Of a stretch of 64,000 bases of DNA, positions 1 to 8,422 are shown piece after piece. Both the position numbers and the translations under genes were made by a program. The notes beneath the pieces are model-generated. The model ran no database searches and was not told where the DNA came from. It was given only the letters and a program-made list of their open reading frames with translations. The stretch is from a bacterium (GTDB lineage Bacteria > Electryoneota > RPQS01). Positions within the stretch are counted from its first letter, which is position 1. Each line of letters starts with the position of its first letter. The stretch spans positions 434,001 to 498,000 of the forward strand of contig DASXUQ010000010.1 in the NCBI GenBank assembly GCA_036504735.1, given 5' to 3'.

Positions 1-246
1 GGCGACGACCGCGAAGTTTCCCAACTCCTCATAGCCCCGGTAAATCCGGAACATGGTAATCGTGGGGGATTGTTTGTCCAGCGTCCAGTTCAAACGCACG
101 CCATCGGTCGAGCTGGCATGGGCAGAGAACAGCGCGAGCAGCGAACAGAGTTCCGGCATGTCCGTGGAGGATGGCTCCGCCGCGCGGGCAAAGGCCGGTA
201 CGCCCAGCAGGCCGATCAGGACGAACGCAAGCACGATAGACTTCAT
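1..246 (-). CDS. Secreted protein, N-terminal part only (cut by window edge)
   Basis: An open frame of 82 codons runs from an ATG at 246 off the left edge, so the C-terminus is missing. It opens with a clear signal peptide (MKSIVLAFVLIGLLGVPAFA, then RAAEP), so the product is exported. The residues near the edge (DGVRLNWTLD, FRIYRGYEELG) look like the start of a fibronectin type III-like beta sandwich, which is an inference from the W and F-IYRG pattern. A GGAG ribosome binding site lies just upstream of the ATG. It follows the MFS gene by about 60 bp on the same strand and is probably the last visible gene of the operon. Its function is not known. Confidence 0.6.
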   Translation of the reverse strand, partial: MKSIVLAFVLIGLLGVPAFARAAEPSSTDMPELCSLLALFSAHASSTDGVRLNWTLDKQSPTITMFRIYRGYEELGNFAVVA

Positions 247-306
247 TGTATCTCCAAACATGAGTGAATGCCTTAGAGAAGCGGGGGAAAGGACGAATTC
301 GTATTT

Positions 307-1635
307 CTATTTGAATTGCTCAGCCTGCAGGCGGCCTTCGGCTTCATTGACACGGAGCAGGAGCAGGAAGCCCGCAAGGAAGAAGATGATCAGCGATAAC
401 ATGCCGTAGCGCAGACTGCCGGTGAGAAAAACCGCAAAACCGAAAATCAAGGGTCCCACGGCGCTGGCGAATTTCCCGGAGATCCCGAAGAAGCTGAAGA
501 ACTCCGCCGAACGTCCTTCGGGAATCAGCACGGCTTGCAAGGAACGCGACGCCGCCTGCGAGCCGCCCATGACGAGCGCGGTAATGACGCCGAGAATCCA
601 GAACTCGCCCACCGCATTGCCGAAGATGCCCAACTGCCAGCCCCAAAGCACAACGAGCAGCCAGCCGAGCAGACTGACAAGAATAGTGGTGCGATTGCCC
701 AGCAGGTCGGCCAGCCAGCCGAAAATCAGCGATCCGAAGAAGGCGACGAATTGCACCATGAGAAAAAACAGGATCAGATCGGACTGCGAAAGGTGCAATT
801 CCTGATTACCGAAGATCGAGGCCATTACAATCACGGTTTCGATGCCGTCATTGAAGAGCAAATAGGCAAAGAAGAAGCGCGAGAAGTGCGGCAGTTCCTT
901 TAGGCGTGGCAACAAGAGCTGCAGCGTGCGAATGGACTGGCGCAGACTCTGGCGGAGGTGAACCGGGCCGGCGACCTTGGCTGTGGGCACGGCTCGCAGA
1001 ATAGGAATAGAAAATATCGCCCACCAGATGGCGACGGAGAGGAAACAGTCCTGTACGCTAAAGTAGCCTGCCGGAAGTCCGAGAAGCTGCGGGAATTGCA
1101 GCATGACAAGATTCAGGGCGAGCAGCAGGCCGCCGCCGATGTAGCCCCACGCCCAGCCAAGGCCGGAGACTTTGCCGAAATCCTGCGCGTCGGCCACGTC
1201 GTAGAGCATGGCATTGTAGAAGACATTGCCGCCGGCAAAGCCGAGCTGACTCAGCAGAAACAGCACGCCGCCCCAGAGCCAGTTTCCCTGACTCACCGTG
1301 TACAGCGCCGCTGTTGATAGCACTCCGACGGCAAGATGCAGCGCGAGCATGCGCTTTTTCAAGCCCGCCAGATCACTCAAGGTGGCCAGCAAGGGAGAGG
1401 TCACGGCGATCAGGATCATCGACGCGGAGACAAAGAACGTGAACAGCGACGCGCCGGGGACTCGGACGCCGAAGATTTCTGTTCCGTTCGGGCCTCCAGC
1501 CACCACACCGGCGTAGTAGGTGTTGAAGATCACGGCCATGATGGTGGTGGCGTAGGCAGAGTTGGCGAAATCGTAGGTCGCCCACGCCCACACCTGACCG
1601 GGATTGCCGCGCCGGAAGGAGAAAAGTCCGCTCAC
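307..1635 (-). CDS. UMF1-type MFS transporter
   Basis: The 442-residue product has about twelve hydrophobic segments and belongs in the inner membrane. The N-terminal stretch WATYDFANSAYATTI (residues about 18-32) is the hallmark of the UMF1 branch of the major facilitator superfamily, related to fungal Atg22. Substrates of bacterial UMF1 members are mostly unknown. Only 6 bp separate it from the stop of the upstream 895-aa secreted protein, so the two are probably co-transcribed. The substrate cannot be inferred from the neighbours. Confidence 0.85.
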   Translation of the reverse strand: MSGLFSFRRGNPGQVWAWATYDFANSAYATTIMAVIFNTYYAGVVAGGPNGTEIFGVRVPGASLFTFFVSASMILIAVTSPLLATLSDLAGLKKRMLALHLAVGVLSTAALYTVSQGNWLWGGVLFLLSQLGFAGGNVFYNAMLYDVADAQDFGKVSGLGWAWGYIGGGLLLALNLVMLQFPQLLGLPAGYFSVQDCFLSVAIWWAIFSIPILRAVPTAKVAGPVHLRQSLRQSIRTLQLLLPRLKELPHFSRFFFAYLLFNDGIETVIVMASIFGNQELHLSQSDLILFFLMVQFVAFFGSLIFGWLADLLGNRTTILVSLLGWLLVVLWGWQLGIFGNAVGEFWILGVITALVMGGSQAASRSLQAVLIPEGRSAEFFSFFGISGKFASAVGPLIFGFAVFLTGSLRYGMLSLIIFFLAGFLLLLRVNEAEGRLQAEQFK

Positions 1636-1641
1636 GAGGGC

Positions 1642-4329
1642 CTAACGCACCAACTGCAGTGGCCGCACCAGCGTGGACGAGCCCGCGCGCAGCCGGTAAA
1701 CATACATGCCGCTGGAGACCGGAACACCGGCGGCGCTCAAGCCATCCCACGTGACGGTTTGCGAAGTGCCCATGCCGAGACCGTCATACAGCGTGCGCAC
1801 TTCCTGACCGAGCAGATTATAGATGGTCAGGCGCACCGGCTTTGCACCGCGCGGCGCAAGGAAGCTGATGGTAGTGGTCGGGTTGAAGGGATTGGGGAAA
1901 TTCTGGCTGAGAGTCAGACTCACGGGAAGCTCAGCGCGCGGCGCCGAGTAGGACGCGCTGTTCAGCCAGGCAAAGCAGCGCGTCAGAAAATCGGTGCGTG
2001 TGGTGGACTGGCTGATGCCGGAAGCCGCTTCAAGACCGACGCTGAGGAAGATGTAGCGCCCATCGCCGTAGGCTCCTTTGACGCCGCAGGTATCCTGAGT
2101 GCCGGCGGCAAAATGCAGAATTCCTTCTGAACCGGGCAATACAAAGATGGAAGACGGGCTGGTTTGGTTCTGTGCGCCGCCCTGGCCCAGCAGGTACAGG
2201 TCTACACCGCTGAACGTGGTATCATCCTCTTCACCGAATACGCGCCGGAGGTTGGTTGCGTTGTTGCGCGGTGAGCAATGCAGAACATCGCGCAGGAATG
2301 CCGTGTTACTGGTATCGTCGGAGATGTTCTGTCCGGACAGGATCAGGCGTCCACCACCGTTAAGGTACTCCATCATGCCGTTGCGGCCCAAACTGCCAAG
2401 AGTCGGCGATACCGCATTCCCCGTAAACCAGATGACGGTGGGGATAGAGGTCAAATCCACCATACCGAGGGCGGCCAGATCCCAGGTTCGCACATGTAGA
2501 CTAAACGGCTCCAGCGACGTTTCGTAGAACCGTTCCAGCGTGTCGCCGGGGCTGTTGTCGATCAAGGCGACATCTGTTCCGCCGAGGGTGAAGTCCACCT
2601 GTTGCGGAATCGCGCCCGGGGTCAAGGTCACATTCTGGCGAGCATCCATATAGCGCAACGGCGGAATCACGCGAATCGTGTTGATGCCGGCCATCAGATG
2701 ACGCGGGCCGTTGGTATAGAGGCTATCATTGGACTGCTCCACGGCAGTCCAGACCGAATCCGGATACGAACCATTGTAGAATTCGATCCGCACGGGGAAA
2801 TGATCCTGCGGAGACACTCCGGTAATTGCGCCGAAAACGTTCACGCCGCGCCGGATGTCAAAGGCGGTTGAAAGCGTATCGTTGGCCGCATTGTCATCGG
2901 CAGGCGCAGTCACGTGCAGGACGAGCGGGCAAGACGGCGGCAGGGTGGAATCATCGGCCATAACCCAGCGATGGGGCATGGTGATGACGCTGTCGCGTCC
3001 GCCTTCCAACCGAATGGAAACGGAATCGGAATAGGCAAGGCCCGAAACCCGCACCCACAGGGTCTGGGCTTCAATACCGTTGTTGACGACGGAGGCCGAG
3101 ATCAGCAGCGAATCCCCGGCCAGATGCGGCAGGACGGGATTGGGAGAGATGAATGCCCGCGCTGCCACATCAAAGTGCGGCATGCGATTGATGATGCGCT
3201 CCATCCCCATCCAGCCCATGTAGGAACTGACCCACGACGCGTCATTGGTGACGGGATAACTCCGGCCGGGAGTAATGCCGCCGTCGTTGTCGGTATCCAG
3301 ACCGATCAGAGAATCGGTGATGAACACGGCATTATTCCAGTAGGTGGAATCGCCCGTAAGTTCAAAGCACTTGTTCTGAGCGTTGCAGTACCACGCATTA
3401 TAGGAATGGTTCCACGTGCCGCTGGAAGACCAGACACGAAGCTGTGAACCGTATTGGTTGATCCACGCTTCGCCGCTGTCGGGATAGGCCGCGAACAGGC
3501 TCTCGCAGAGTCCCCACAGTGCGGTGCCGCCGCAGAGAGCCCAGCTCTCATTGCCGCTTAGACGCTGCGGATAGTTCTCGAACCAGCGTTTGATGGAGCG
3601 CGCGGTGTTAAGGGCGTGATTGGTCCAGTCGGTACGCTGCCGGTAAACCGCATGCGGATACATGCCACCGATGGCCAGTCCTGCTGCCAGCGGATCAAGC
3701 TGAGAAAGATCGTGCGAAGTCTCATTGATGACCAGCGTATTGATCATCGTCCACCAGGCGCAACTGTCCGCGTACCAATTCCACGTCGTATCATTATAGG
3801 CTTGGCGGTACTTGGCTACGGCTTCGAACCCCCAGCCGCAATTGTGACCGGAATAGTATCCCGCGCCTTCACGCCAGGCAGGCCACAGGGAAAGATACCC
3901 TTGGGCCATGCGGATATGCGGACCGTAGGTGGCCGTGTCGCCGGTCCAGATGGCATACTGCGACCAGACGCGGATGGCTTCCTGGGTGTTATCGGTCTCA
4001 ATAATGCTGTGATCGCTGCCGCTCTCACCTTCGATCATGCCGCCATGATTGGAGCCGGCGTCGGTAAATTGCAGACCGACCAGAAAATCGCAGAGCATGC
4101 GATAGTGCTGGAAGTAGGCGATATCGTCAAGGGCATGGCGCCGTCCATGGGGAGCGGTGGGGCGGAGGGAGGGATCCTGCGTGGCGTGAGTCCGCTGGAA
4201 TTCCTCAGCGATCTGCTGGGGAGTCCAGTAGGGAGTCGAAGATGCGGGCTTGACCGCAAACAGCACGCTAAGGACCGCAAGCACCGAGAAGATCCGGACA
4301 TGCCGGAAAAAAGCCTTGCCATGTGCCAT
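1642..4329 (-). CDS. Large multidomain secreted protein with FlgD-like C-terminal sorting domain
   Basis: The start at 4329 is preferred because a strong AAGGAGG sits 8 nt upstream; the TTG two codons earlier would be too close. The 895-aa product has a signal peptide (about 1-30). A W/Y-rich, probably alpha-helical region follows (about 35-370), possibly an alpha/alpha-toroid like that of polysaccharide-active enzymes. Next come a CARDB-like beta domain (about 390-500) and a glutamine amidotransferase/ThuA-like fold (about 590-790, with IPTVIWFTGN and GGGRLILSGQN). The end carries an NFPNPFNPTTTISF motif and a FlgD-like Ig domain finishing in LVRPLQLVR. That terminal domain is the Por-type secretion signal or FlgD-like repeat common in FCB bacteria. 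No catalytic residues can be assigned. The protein is probably extracellular or surface-bound. Confidence 0.75.
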   Translation of the reverse strand: MAHGKAFFRHVRIFSVLAVLSVLFAVKPASSTPYWTPQQIAEEFQRTHATQDPSLRPTAPHGRRHALDDIAYFQHYRMLCDFLVGLQFTDAGSNHGGMIEGESGSDHSIIETDNTQEAIRVWSQYAIWTGDTATYGPHIRMAQGYLSLWPAWREGAGYYSGHNCGWGFEAVAKYRQAYNDTTWNWYADSCAWWTMINTLVINETSHDLSQLDPLAAGLAIGGMYPHAVYRQRTDWTNHALNTARSIKRWFENYPQRLSGNESWALCGGTALWGLCESLFAAYPDSGEAWINQYGSQLRVWSSSGTWNHSYNAWYCNAQNKCFELTGDSTYWNNAVFITDSLIGLDTDNDGGITPGRSYPVTNDASWVSSYMGWMGMERIINRMPHFDVAARAFISPNPVLPHLAGDSLLISASVVNNGIEAQTLWVRVSGLAYSDSVSIRLEGGRDSVITMPHRWVMADDSTLPPSCPLVLHVTAPADDNAANDTLSTAFDIRRGVNVFGAITGVSPQDHFPVRIEFYNGSYPDSVWTAVEQSNDSLYTNGPRHLMAGINTIRVIPPLRYMDARQNVTLTPGAIPQQVDFTLGGTDVALIDNSPGDTLERFYETSLEPFSLHVRTWDLAALGMVDLTSIPTVIWFTGNAVSPTLGSLGRNGMMEYLNGGGRLILSGQNISDDTSNTAFLRDVLHCSPRNNATNLRRVFGEEDDTTFSGVDLYLLGQGGAQNQTSPSSIFVLPGSEGILHFAAGTQDTCGVKGAYGDGRYIFLSVGLEAASGISQSTTRTDFLTRCFAWLNSASYSAPRAELPVSLTLSQNFPNPFNPTTTISFLAPRGAKPVRLTIYNLLGQEVRTLYDGLGMGTSQTVTWDGLSAAGVPVSSGMYVYRLRAGSSTLVRPLQLVR

Positions 4330-4376
4330 GAGCAACCCTCCTTGAAGCCAATACGGTGAGTATGAACGGAACGTTG

Positions 4377-4892
4377 TTACTTCTTGTGAGCCGTCGCCTG
4401 AATGTAGGTCTTGAACCCTTCGCCCGATCCGGGAACGGCGACATCGAAGCGGATGGTCACATCTGCGCTGTCGGTGCGGGTGTAGGTCAAGCGATAACGA
4501 GACTGGCCCGCCAGTGAATCGCTGAGGAAGATGACAGCGTTCTTGTCGGCGGCGAATTCCACGCCGTAGCGAATCACGTGGCCTTCATTATCGTAGTAGT
4601 CTGCGCGGGTGGCATGATCCGGTAGTTGGTAGATTACCATCAGATCGTCGTGCCGGTAGGCGGGTTGATCCTTGGTGGCAGGATATTCCGCAATATTCTT
4701 GCGGGTGATCACCCTGCCTTGCAAATCGGGCGCGAAGATAAAAGAACCTGTCCCTTGGCCCGGACTGCCCCCGCCGCCTCCGGTCCACTCGCCTATGAGA
4801 AACTGACATGCGCTCCAATCCGGTTTGGATGGCGCGGGCTGTGCAAGCAGCAGAGCCGGGAGCAGGCAAAGGAGTGCGAACAGGCTTTTCAT
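4377..4892 (-). CDS. Small secreted beta-rich protein (DUF1579/nitrobindin-like)
   Basis: The 171-residue product begins with a signal peptide (MKSLFALLCLLPALLLAQPA). It then shows CQFLIGEWTGGGGGSPGQGTG, the G-W pattern that opens DUF1579 and nitrobindin/lipocalin-like barrels. The rest is a series of beta-strand-like segments with no obvious catalytic motif. It lies 7 bp downstream of the epimerase gene and 47 bp upstream of the 895-aa secreted protein. The family assignment rests on the short N-terminal motif only. A role in binding a small hydrophobic ligand is an inference. Confidence 0.6.
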   Translation of the reverse strand: MKSLFALLCLLPALLLAQPAPSKPDWSACQFLIGEWTGGGGGSPGQGTGSFIFAPDLQGRVITRKNIAEYPATKDQPAYRHDDLMVIYQLPDHATRADYYDNEGHVIRYGVEFAADKNAVIFLSDSLAGQSRYRLTYTRTDSADVTIRFDVAVPGSGEGFKTYIQATAHKK

Positions 4893-4899
4893 AGACGTT

Positions 4900-5940
4900 C
4901 TACATGAATTTCTTGAAGAATCTCAGGATGCCTTGATTCCAGGCAATGCGGTGAGTGACGCCGGTGCCTTTGGCGATCTCGTGCTTGTGGTCCAGATACC
5001 ATTGGTAGCTGCGGATCAGGGCGTCGGCATTGGAATACCTGGGCTGCCAGCCGAGGACACTCTTGGCCTTATCAATGGACACGAAGCTATCCTGGTCGGC
5101 GGTGCCATAGATCCACTTGTAGAGCGGGGAAAGGTGCAATGCTTCGAACAGCGCCAGCAAGGCCTTAATGGGAGCCGCCCACGTGCCCATAGGCCGCGCA
5201 CCATTGCCCGCGAAGTCGCACATGGCCTGCATGTCCTGCCGTACCGTGGTGAACTTCTCCGCGCCGATATTGAAGGTGTCATTGACTTTCTTCGGGTCCA
5301 ACGTAGCGGCAAGGAAGATGGCTTCGGCGAGATCGTCGACCTCGAGGAGCTGGTAGCGGTTCTTGCCGTTGCCGATCATGGGGATGCGCTTACCGTTCTC
5401 CACCCAGTCATACAGGATGGCAAACACACCAAGACGGTAGGAACCGATGAAGGACTTGGGACGGACGATAGGAACGCAGAGCTTGTCGCGGTATTTCAGG
5501 CAGATTTCTTCGCCCTGAATCTTGCTGATACCATAGTTGCCGACACCCTGAACCTTATCGGTCTCAAAAAGCGGGTGATGATCGGGAATTCCGTAAACCG
5601 AGGTGGAGGAGATGAAGATCACGCGAGGCACGCCGGAGGCCAATGCGGCGTCGAGGCAATTGCGGGTGCCCTCCACATTCGTCGAAAAGATGTCCTCTGG
5701 TTTCCACAAGGGGAGGGCGGCAGCCGCATGCACGATGACGTCCGGCTTGTGCTCCTTCAGCATGGCGTCAAATCCGGGGCGATCCCTCACATCATGGGTG
5801 ACAAAAACGGTTCCGGGCTGGTATTCCTGCTTCTCATACGGGGCGATATCTTCGAGGACAACGTCCCAACCTTTGTCGGAAAAGCAATGAGCGGCGTGCA
5901 GACCGAGGAAACCTGCGCCCCCGGTAATCAAAACCTTCAT
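4900..5940 (-). CDS. NAD-dependent epimerase/dehydratase (extended SDR)
   Basis: The start at 5940 has a well placed GGAGGT and gives MKVLITGGAGFLG, so the upstream extension to 5964 is not needed. The 346-aa protein carries the Rossmann motif GGAGFLG (residues 7-13), the serine-rich ISSTSVYG strand near 112 and the catalytic YGISK near 138-142. These are features of extended short-chain dehydrogenases acting on nucleotide sugars or related substrates. The substrate is unclear; nucleotide-sugar epimerase or hydroxysteroid-type dehydrogenase are both possible. It is the first gene of the leftward operon and has a long leader (5941-6178). Confidence 0.85.
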   Translation of the reverse strand: MKVLITGGAGFLGLHAAHCFSDKGWDVVLEDIAPYEKQEYQPGTVFVTHDVRDRPGFDAMLKEHKPDVIVHAAAALPLWKPEDIFSTNVEGTRNCLDAALASGVPRVIFISSTSVYGIPDHHPLFETDKVQGVGNYGISKIQGEEICLKYRDKLCVPIVRPKSFIGSYRLGVFAILYDWVENGKRIPMIGNGKNRYQLLEVDDLAEAIFLAATLDPKKVNDTFNIGAEKFTTVRQDMQAMCDFAGNGARPMGTWAAPIKALLALFEALHLSPLYKWIYGTADQDSFVSIDKAKSVLGWQPRYSNADALIRSYQWYLDHKHEIAKGTGVTHRIAWNQGILRFFKKFM

Positions 5941-6178
5941 TTCTGTGATACCTCCGAAATGCAAAGGATCAACATCCGGCGCGGGCGGGCACTGGCCGAA
6001 TGATTGGGGTCAAGCTACTGAAAATGGGGAACTTTAAGTCGCTCTGCCGGGTACTGGAAATGGCCGGGCTAAGAAAAGAGCGGTTAAAAGTCAAGCTGTT
6101 AATTATTCGGCGTTTGTGTGTACCTTTGCCTGTGGATTTTCGGCTGCAAAGGCTAATAGACAGACCGACTTAAGAGCA
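5941..6178 (-). promoter_or_regulatory. Long leader of the epimerase operon with three complementary 7-nt elements
   Basis: The minus-strand promoter at 6185-6213 predicts a start near 6178, leaving about 238 nt before the ATG. In the transcript, CCTTTGC occurs at 6152-6146, its complement GCAAAGG at 6129-6123, and CCTTTGC again at 5967-5961. The last copy lies about 5 nt upstream of the GGAGG ribosome binding site. The middle copy can pair with either partner, so two exclusive hairpins are possible. No known riboswitch class is recognised and no gene is seen in this stretch on either strand. Confidence 0.4.
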
Positions 6179-6184
6179 TTGAAT

Positions 6185-6213
6185 AAGATACCAATACGGT
6201 TTTGAACTTGCAA
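6185..6213 (-). promoter_or_regulatory. Predicted promoter of the epimerase operon
   Basis: Reading the minus strand, TTGCAA at 6213-6208 is followed after exactly 17 bp by TATCTT at 6190-6185. The same two hexamers and spacing occur upstream of ltaE. It diverges from the purF promoter. Confidence 0.5.
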
Positions 6214-6220
6214 GGGGAAG

Positions 6221-6238
6221 CCGGTGCCCGCGCGCCGG
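6221..6238. promoter_or_regulatory. GC-rich dyad between divergent promoters
   Basis: CCGGTGC and GCGCCGG form a 7-bp stem (one T-G wobble) around a 4-nt loop. The dyad sits between the -35 boxes of the two divergent promoters. It may be an operator. Read on the plus strand it is followed by a T-rich run (6239-6250), so it could also act as a terminator of an unseen transcript. Confidence 0.35.
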
Positions 6239-6254
6239 ATTTCTTTTCTTAAGG

Positions 6255-6283
6255 TTGACAAAAACTAAGCACTGCCGTATATT
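6255..6283 (+). promoter_or_regulatory. purF promoter
   Basis: TTGACA at 6255-6260 and TATATT at 6278-6283 are separated by exactly 17 bp; the -10 box continues as TATATTTG. The predicted start of transcription is near 6290, which leaves a leader of about 25 nt before the apparent purF start. Confidence 0.75.
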
Positions 6284-6314
6284 TGTAAGTTCTAATCTGC
6301 CGGAGGCTGACATC

Positions 6315-7763
6315 ATTCTGGACGACAAGCCCCGCGACCATTGCGGGATCATGGGTGTCTTTGGACACCCCCATGCTGCTGAACTGACGTATCTGGGCCT
6401 GTTTGCGTTGCAACACCGCGGGCAGGAATCCGCCGGAATCGTTTCGACCGACGGGAGCGCGCTGTTTGATGTGCGGGGCATGGGTCTGGTTGCCGACGTG
6501 TTTAATGACCATTCGAAGTTCAATTCCCTCACGGGTAACCGCGCGATTGGCCATGTACGATATTCAACCGCGGGCGGTTCGATACTGGCGAACATCCAGC
6601 CTCTCGTGGTGCGGACCAAAGACGGTCCGCTGGCGGTTGCGCATAACGGCAACCTGACGAATGCCCGCGAACTCCGTGCCAAACTGGAGGAAGAGGGCGC
6701 GATCTTTCAGACGGAATCGGACACGGAGCTGTTTGTGCATCTCGTGTCCCATTCCCATGAGCCGACTCTGCGGGGGCGGATCTCGGAAGCCCTGCTTCAG
6801 GTACGCGGAGCGTTTTCGCTGCTGTTTCTGACCAAGGATGAAATGGTGGTGGCGCGCGACCCGAGCGGATTCCGGCCCTTGTGCCTCGGGGGCAAGGGTG
6901 ATACGATTGTTGCCGCTTCCGAGACCTGTGCGCTGGACCTGATTGATGCAACCTACGTGCGGGATGTTGAGCCGGGCGAGATTGTAACGGTTTCGGTGAA
7001 TGGCATGGAGAGCCACCGTTATGCCCCGGCAGCGCTGCATATGTGCGTTTTCGAGTTGATTTATTTTGCCCGGCCCGACAGCCGGATCTTCGGCGATTCG
7101 GTGGACCGCACGCGGCGGAAGCTGGGGAAGATTCTGGCGCAGGAAGCGCCGGCGGAAGCGGATATTGTGATCTCGGTGCCGGACTCGTCCAACACATCGG
7201 CATTGGGCTATTCGCATCAGAGCGGCATCAAGTTCGAATTGGGGCTGATCCGCAACCATTATATTGGCCGGACCTTTATTAATCCGTCCCAGTTCATGCG
7301 CTCCTTTAATGCGCGGGTGAAATACAACCCGGTGGTGGGAGTGCTGAAGGATAAGCGCGTGGTGCTGGTGGAAGACTCGATTGTGCGCGGCACCACCTTG
7401 AAGAAACTGGTGGGGGTGCTGCGGCGGGCGGGGGTGAAGGAAATTCACGTGCGCGTGGCGTCACCGCCGATTTTGTACCCCTGCTTTTACGGCATGGACT
7501 TCCCGACCCGCAAGGAACTGATTGCCGCGTGGAACACGCAGGACCAGGTGCGGGACTATCTGGGGGTGGACTCGCTGAAGCACATCTCGGTTGAAGGCAT
7601 GCTGGCCGCCACCCATGATGAACCGGACAAGTATTGTACGGCCTGCTTTACGGGCAAATATCCGGTGCAGCTCTCGGACAGCGAGAATCACATCCTGCAC
7701 GAGTTCAGCGACAAGGAATGGGCCAAGGCTGAACTGGAACGAGTCATCAAATCCTTGGAATAG
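6315..7763 (+). CDS. purF: Amidophosphoribosyltransferase (PurF), apparent ATT start
   Basis: PurF makes phosphoribosylamine from PRPP and glutamine, the first step of purine synthesis. The N-terminal nucleophile cysteine is in DHCGIMGVFGH after a short propeptide of about 9 residues, as in the Bacillus-type enzyme. The PRPP loop is VVLVEDSIVRGTT (about residues 350-362). Cysteines in MCVFEL, YPCFYG and YCTAC match the four [4Fe-4S] ligands of the Bacillus-type protein. The frame has no ATG, GTG or TTG between the promoter and the catalytic cysteine. A GGAGG at 6302-6306 points to ATT at 6315, or less likely CTG at 6318. A TTG at 6255 opens the frame but is the -35 box. Confidence 0.9.
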   Translation: MLDDKPRDHCGIMGVFGHPHAAELTYLGLFALQHRGQESAGIVSTDGSALFDVRGMGLVADVFNDHSKFNSLTGNRAIGHVRYSTAGGSILANIQPLVVRTKDGPLAVAHNGNLTNARELRAKLEEEGAIFQTESDTELFVHLVSHSHEPTLRGRISEALLQVRGAFSLLFLTKDEMVVARDPSGFRPLCLGGKGDTIVAASETCALDLIDATYVRDVEPGEIVTVSVNGMESHRYAPAALHMCVFELIYFARPDSRIFGDSVDRTRRKLGKILAQEAPAEADIVISVPDSSNTSALGYSHQSGIKFELGLIRNHYIGRTFINPSQFMRSFNARVKYNPVVGVLKDKRVVLVEDSIVRGTTLKKLVGVLRRAGVKEIHVRVASPPILYPCFYGMDFPTRKELIAAWNTQDQVRDYLGVDSLKHISVEGMLAATHDEPDKYCTACFTGKYPVQLSDSENHILHEFSDKEWAKAELERVIKSLE

Positions 7764-7802
7764 AAGCCACGAGCCATAGAAGCCAAAATAGAAGAGACAC
7801 GT

Positions 7803-8420
7803 TTGCCTGATTCCTCCCAAAGACTTTGGACCTTTGCCAACATCCTCAGCATCGGCAGACTGGTGCTGCTGGTGCCGCTCTATTTCTTTTTGCATGAGGG
7901 CAGGGATTCGAATTGGCTGGCGATGGGCGTGATGGGGGTGGCGCTGTTGACGGATCTGCTGGACGGTCTGATTGCGCGGCATTTCCATCAGGAATCCGAG
8001 TGGGGCAAGGTGCTGGATCCACTGGCCGATAAAATCTGGATCGGTTTTCTGGCTCTGTTTCTGGCAATGCCCTGGCGCGATCCGCCGCTGCCGCTGTATT
8101 TTGTGGTTGCGCTGATTATCCGGTATGCCCTCGTGCTTACCGGGGCATGGGATGCGCACCGGCGCATGGGCATCATCGTGACTTCCAACTGGCTCGGCAA
8201 GATCACGATGGTCTGCGAGGCGCTGACGCTGATCGTCTATACGATCTACATGAATGATTTCTTCCAACAGGTGCTCATTCCCGATATCCTGATGTGGATC
8301 ACCATTGCCATGATGGTGGTCTCGACGGTCGCCTACTGGCGGCGCTACCAACGGATGCTTGCAGCCGCCCACCAAGCGGGCACGCTCTCCAAATCTTCTC
8401 CCCTCAAAATCGACTCGTAG
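7803..8420 (+). CDS. pgsA: CDP-alcohol phosphatidyltransferase (PgsA-like)
   Basis: This 205-aa multi-spanning membrane protein carries the full family signature D-x2-DG-x2-AR-x8-G-x3-D-x3-D, seen as DLLDGLIARHFHQESEWGKVLDPLAD (split: DLLDGLIAR, then G-x3-D-x3-D). The four aspartates bind the metal ions that activate a CDP-linked lipid. The likeliest reaction is glycerol-3-phosphate plus CDP-diacylglycerol to phosphatidylglycerol phosphate, but other alcohol acceptors cannot be excluded. The start is a TTG about 40 bp after purF with only a weak GAAGAG ribosome site. It is probably co-transcribed with purF and cysS. Confidence 0.8.
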   Translation: MPDSSQRLWTFANILSIGRLVLLVPLYFFLHEGRDSNWLAMGVMGVALLTDLLDGLIARHFHQESEWGKVLDPLADKIWIGFLALFLAMPWRDPPLPLYFVVALIIRYALVLTGAWDAHRRMGIIVTSNWLGKITMVCEALTLIVYTIYMNDFFQQVLIPDILMWITIAMMVVSTVAYWRRYQRMLAAAHQAGTLSKSSPLKIDS

Positions 8421-8422
8421 CT

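Noticed and set aside
1336-4359. Several plus-strand open frames over the leftward operon
   Set aside because: They overlap well supported minus-strand genes with signal peptides and ribosome sites and translate to His/Arg/Gly-rich, non-protein-like sequence.
6564-7448. Minus-strand frame opposite purF
   Set aside because: It is a shadow of the purF reading frame with no start signal and unnatural composition.
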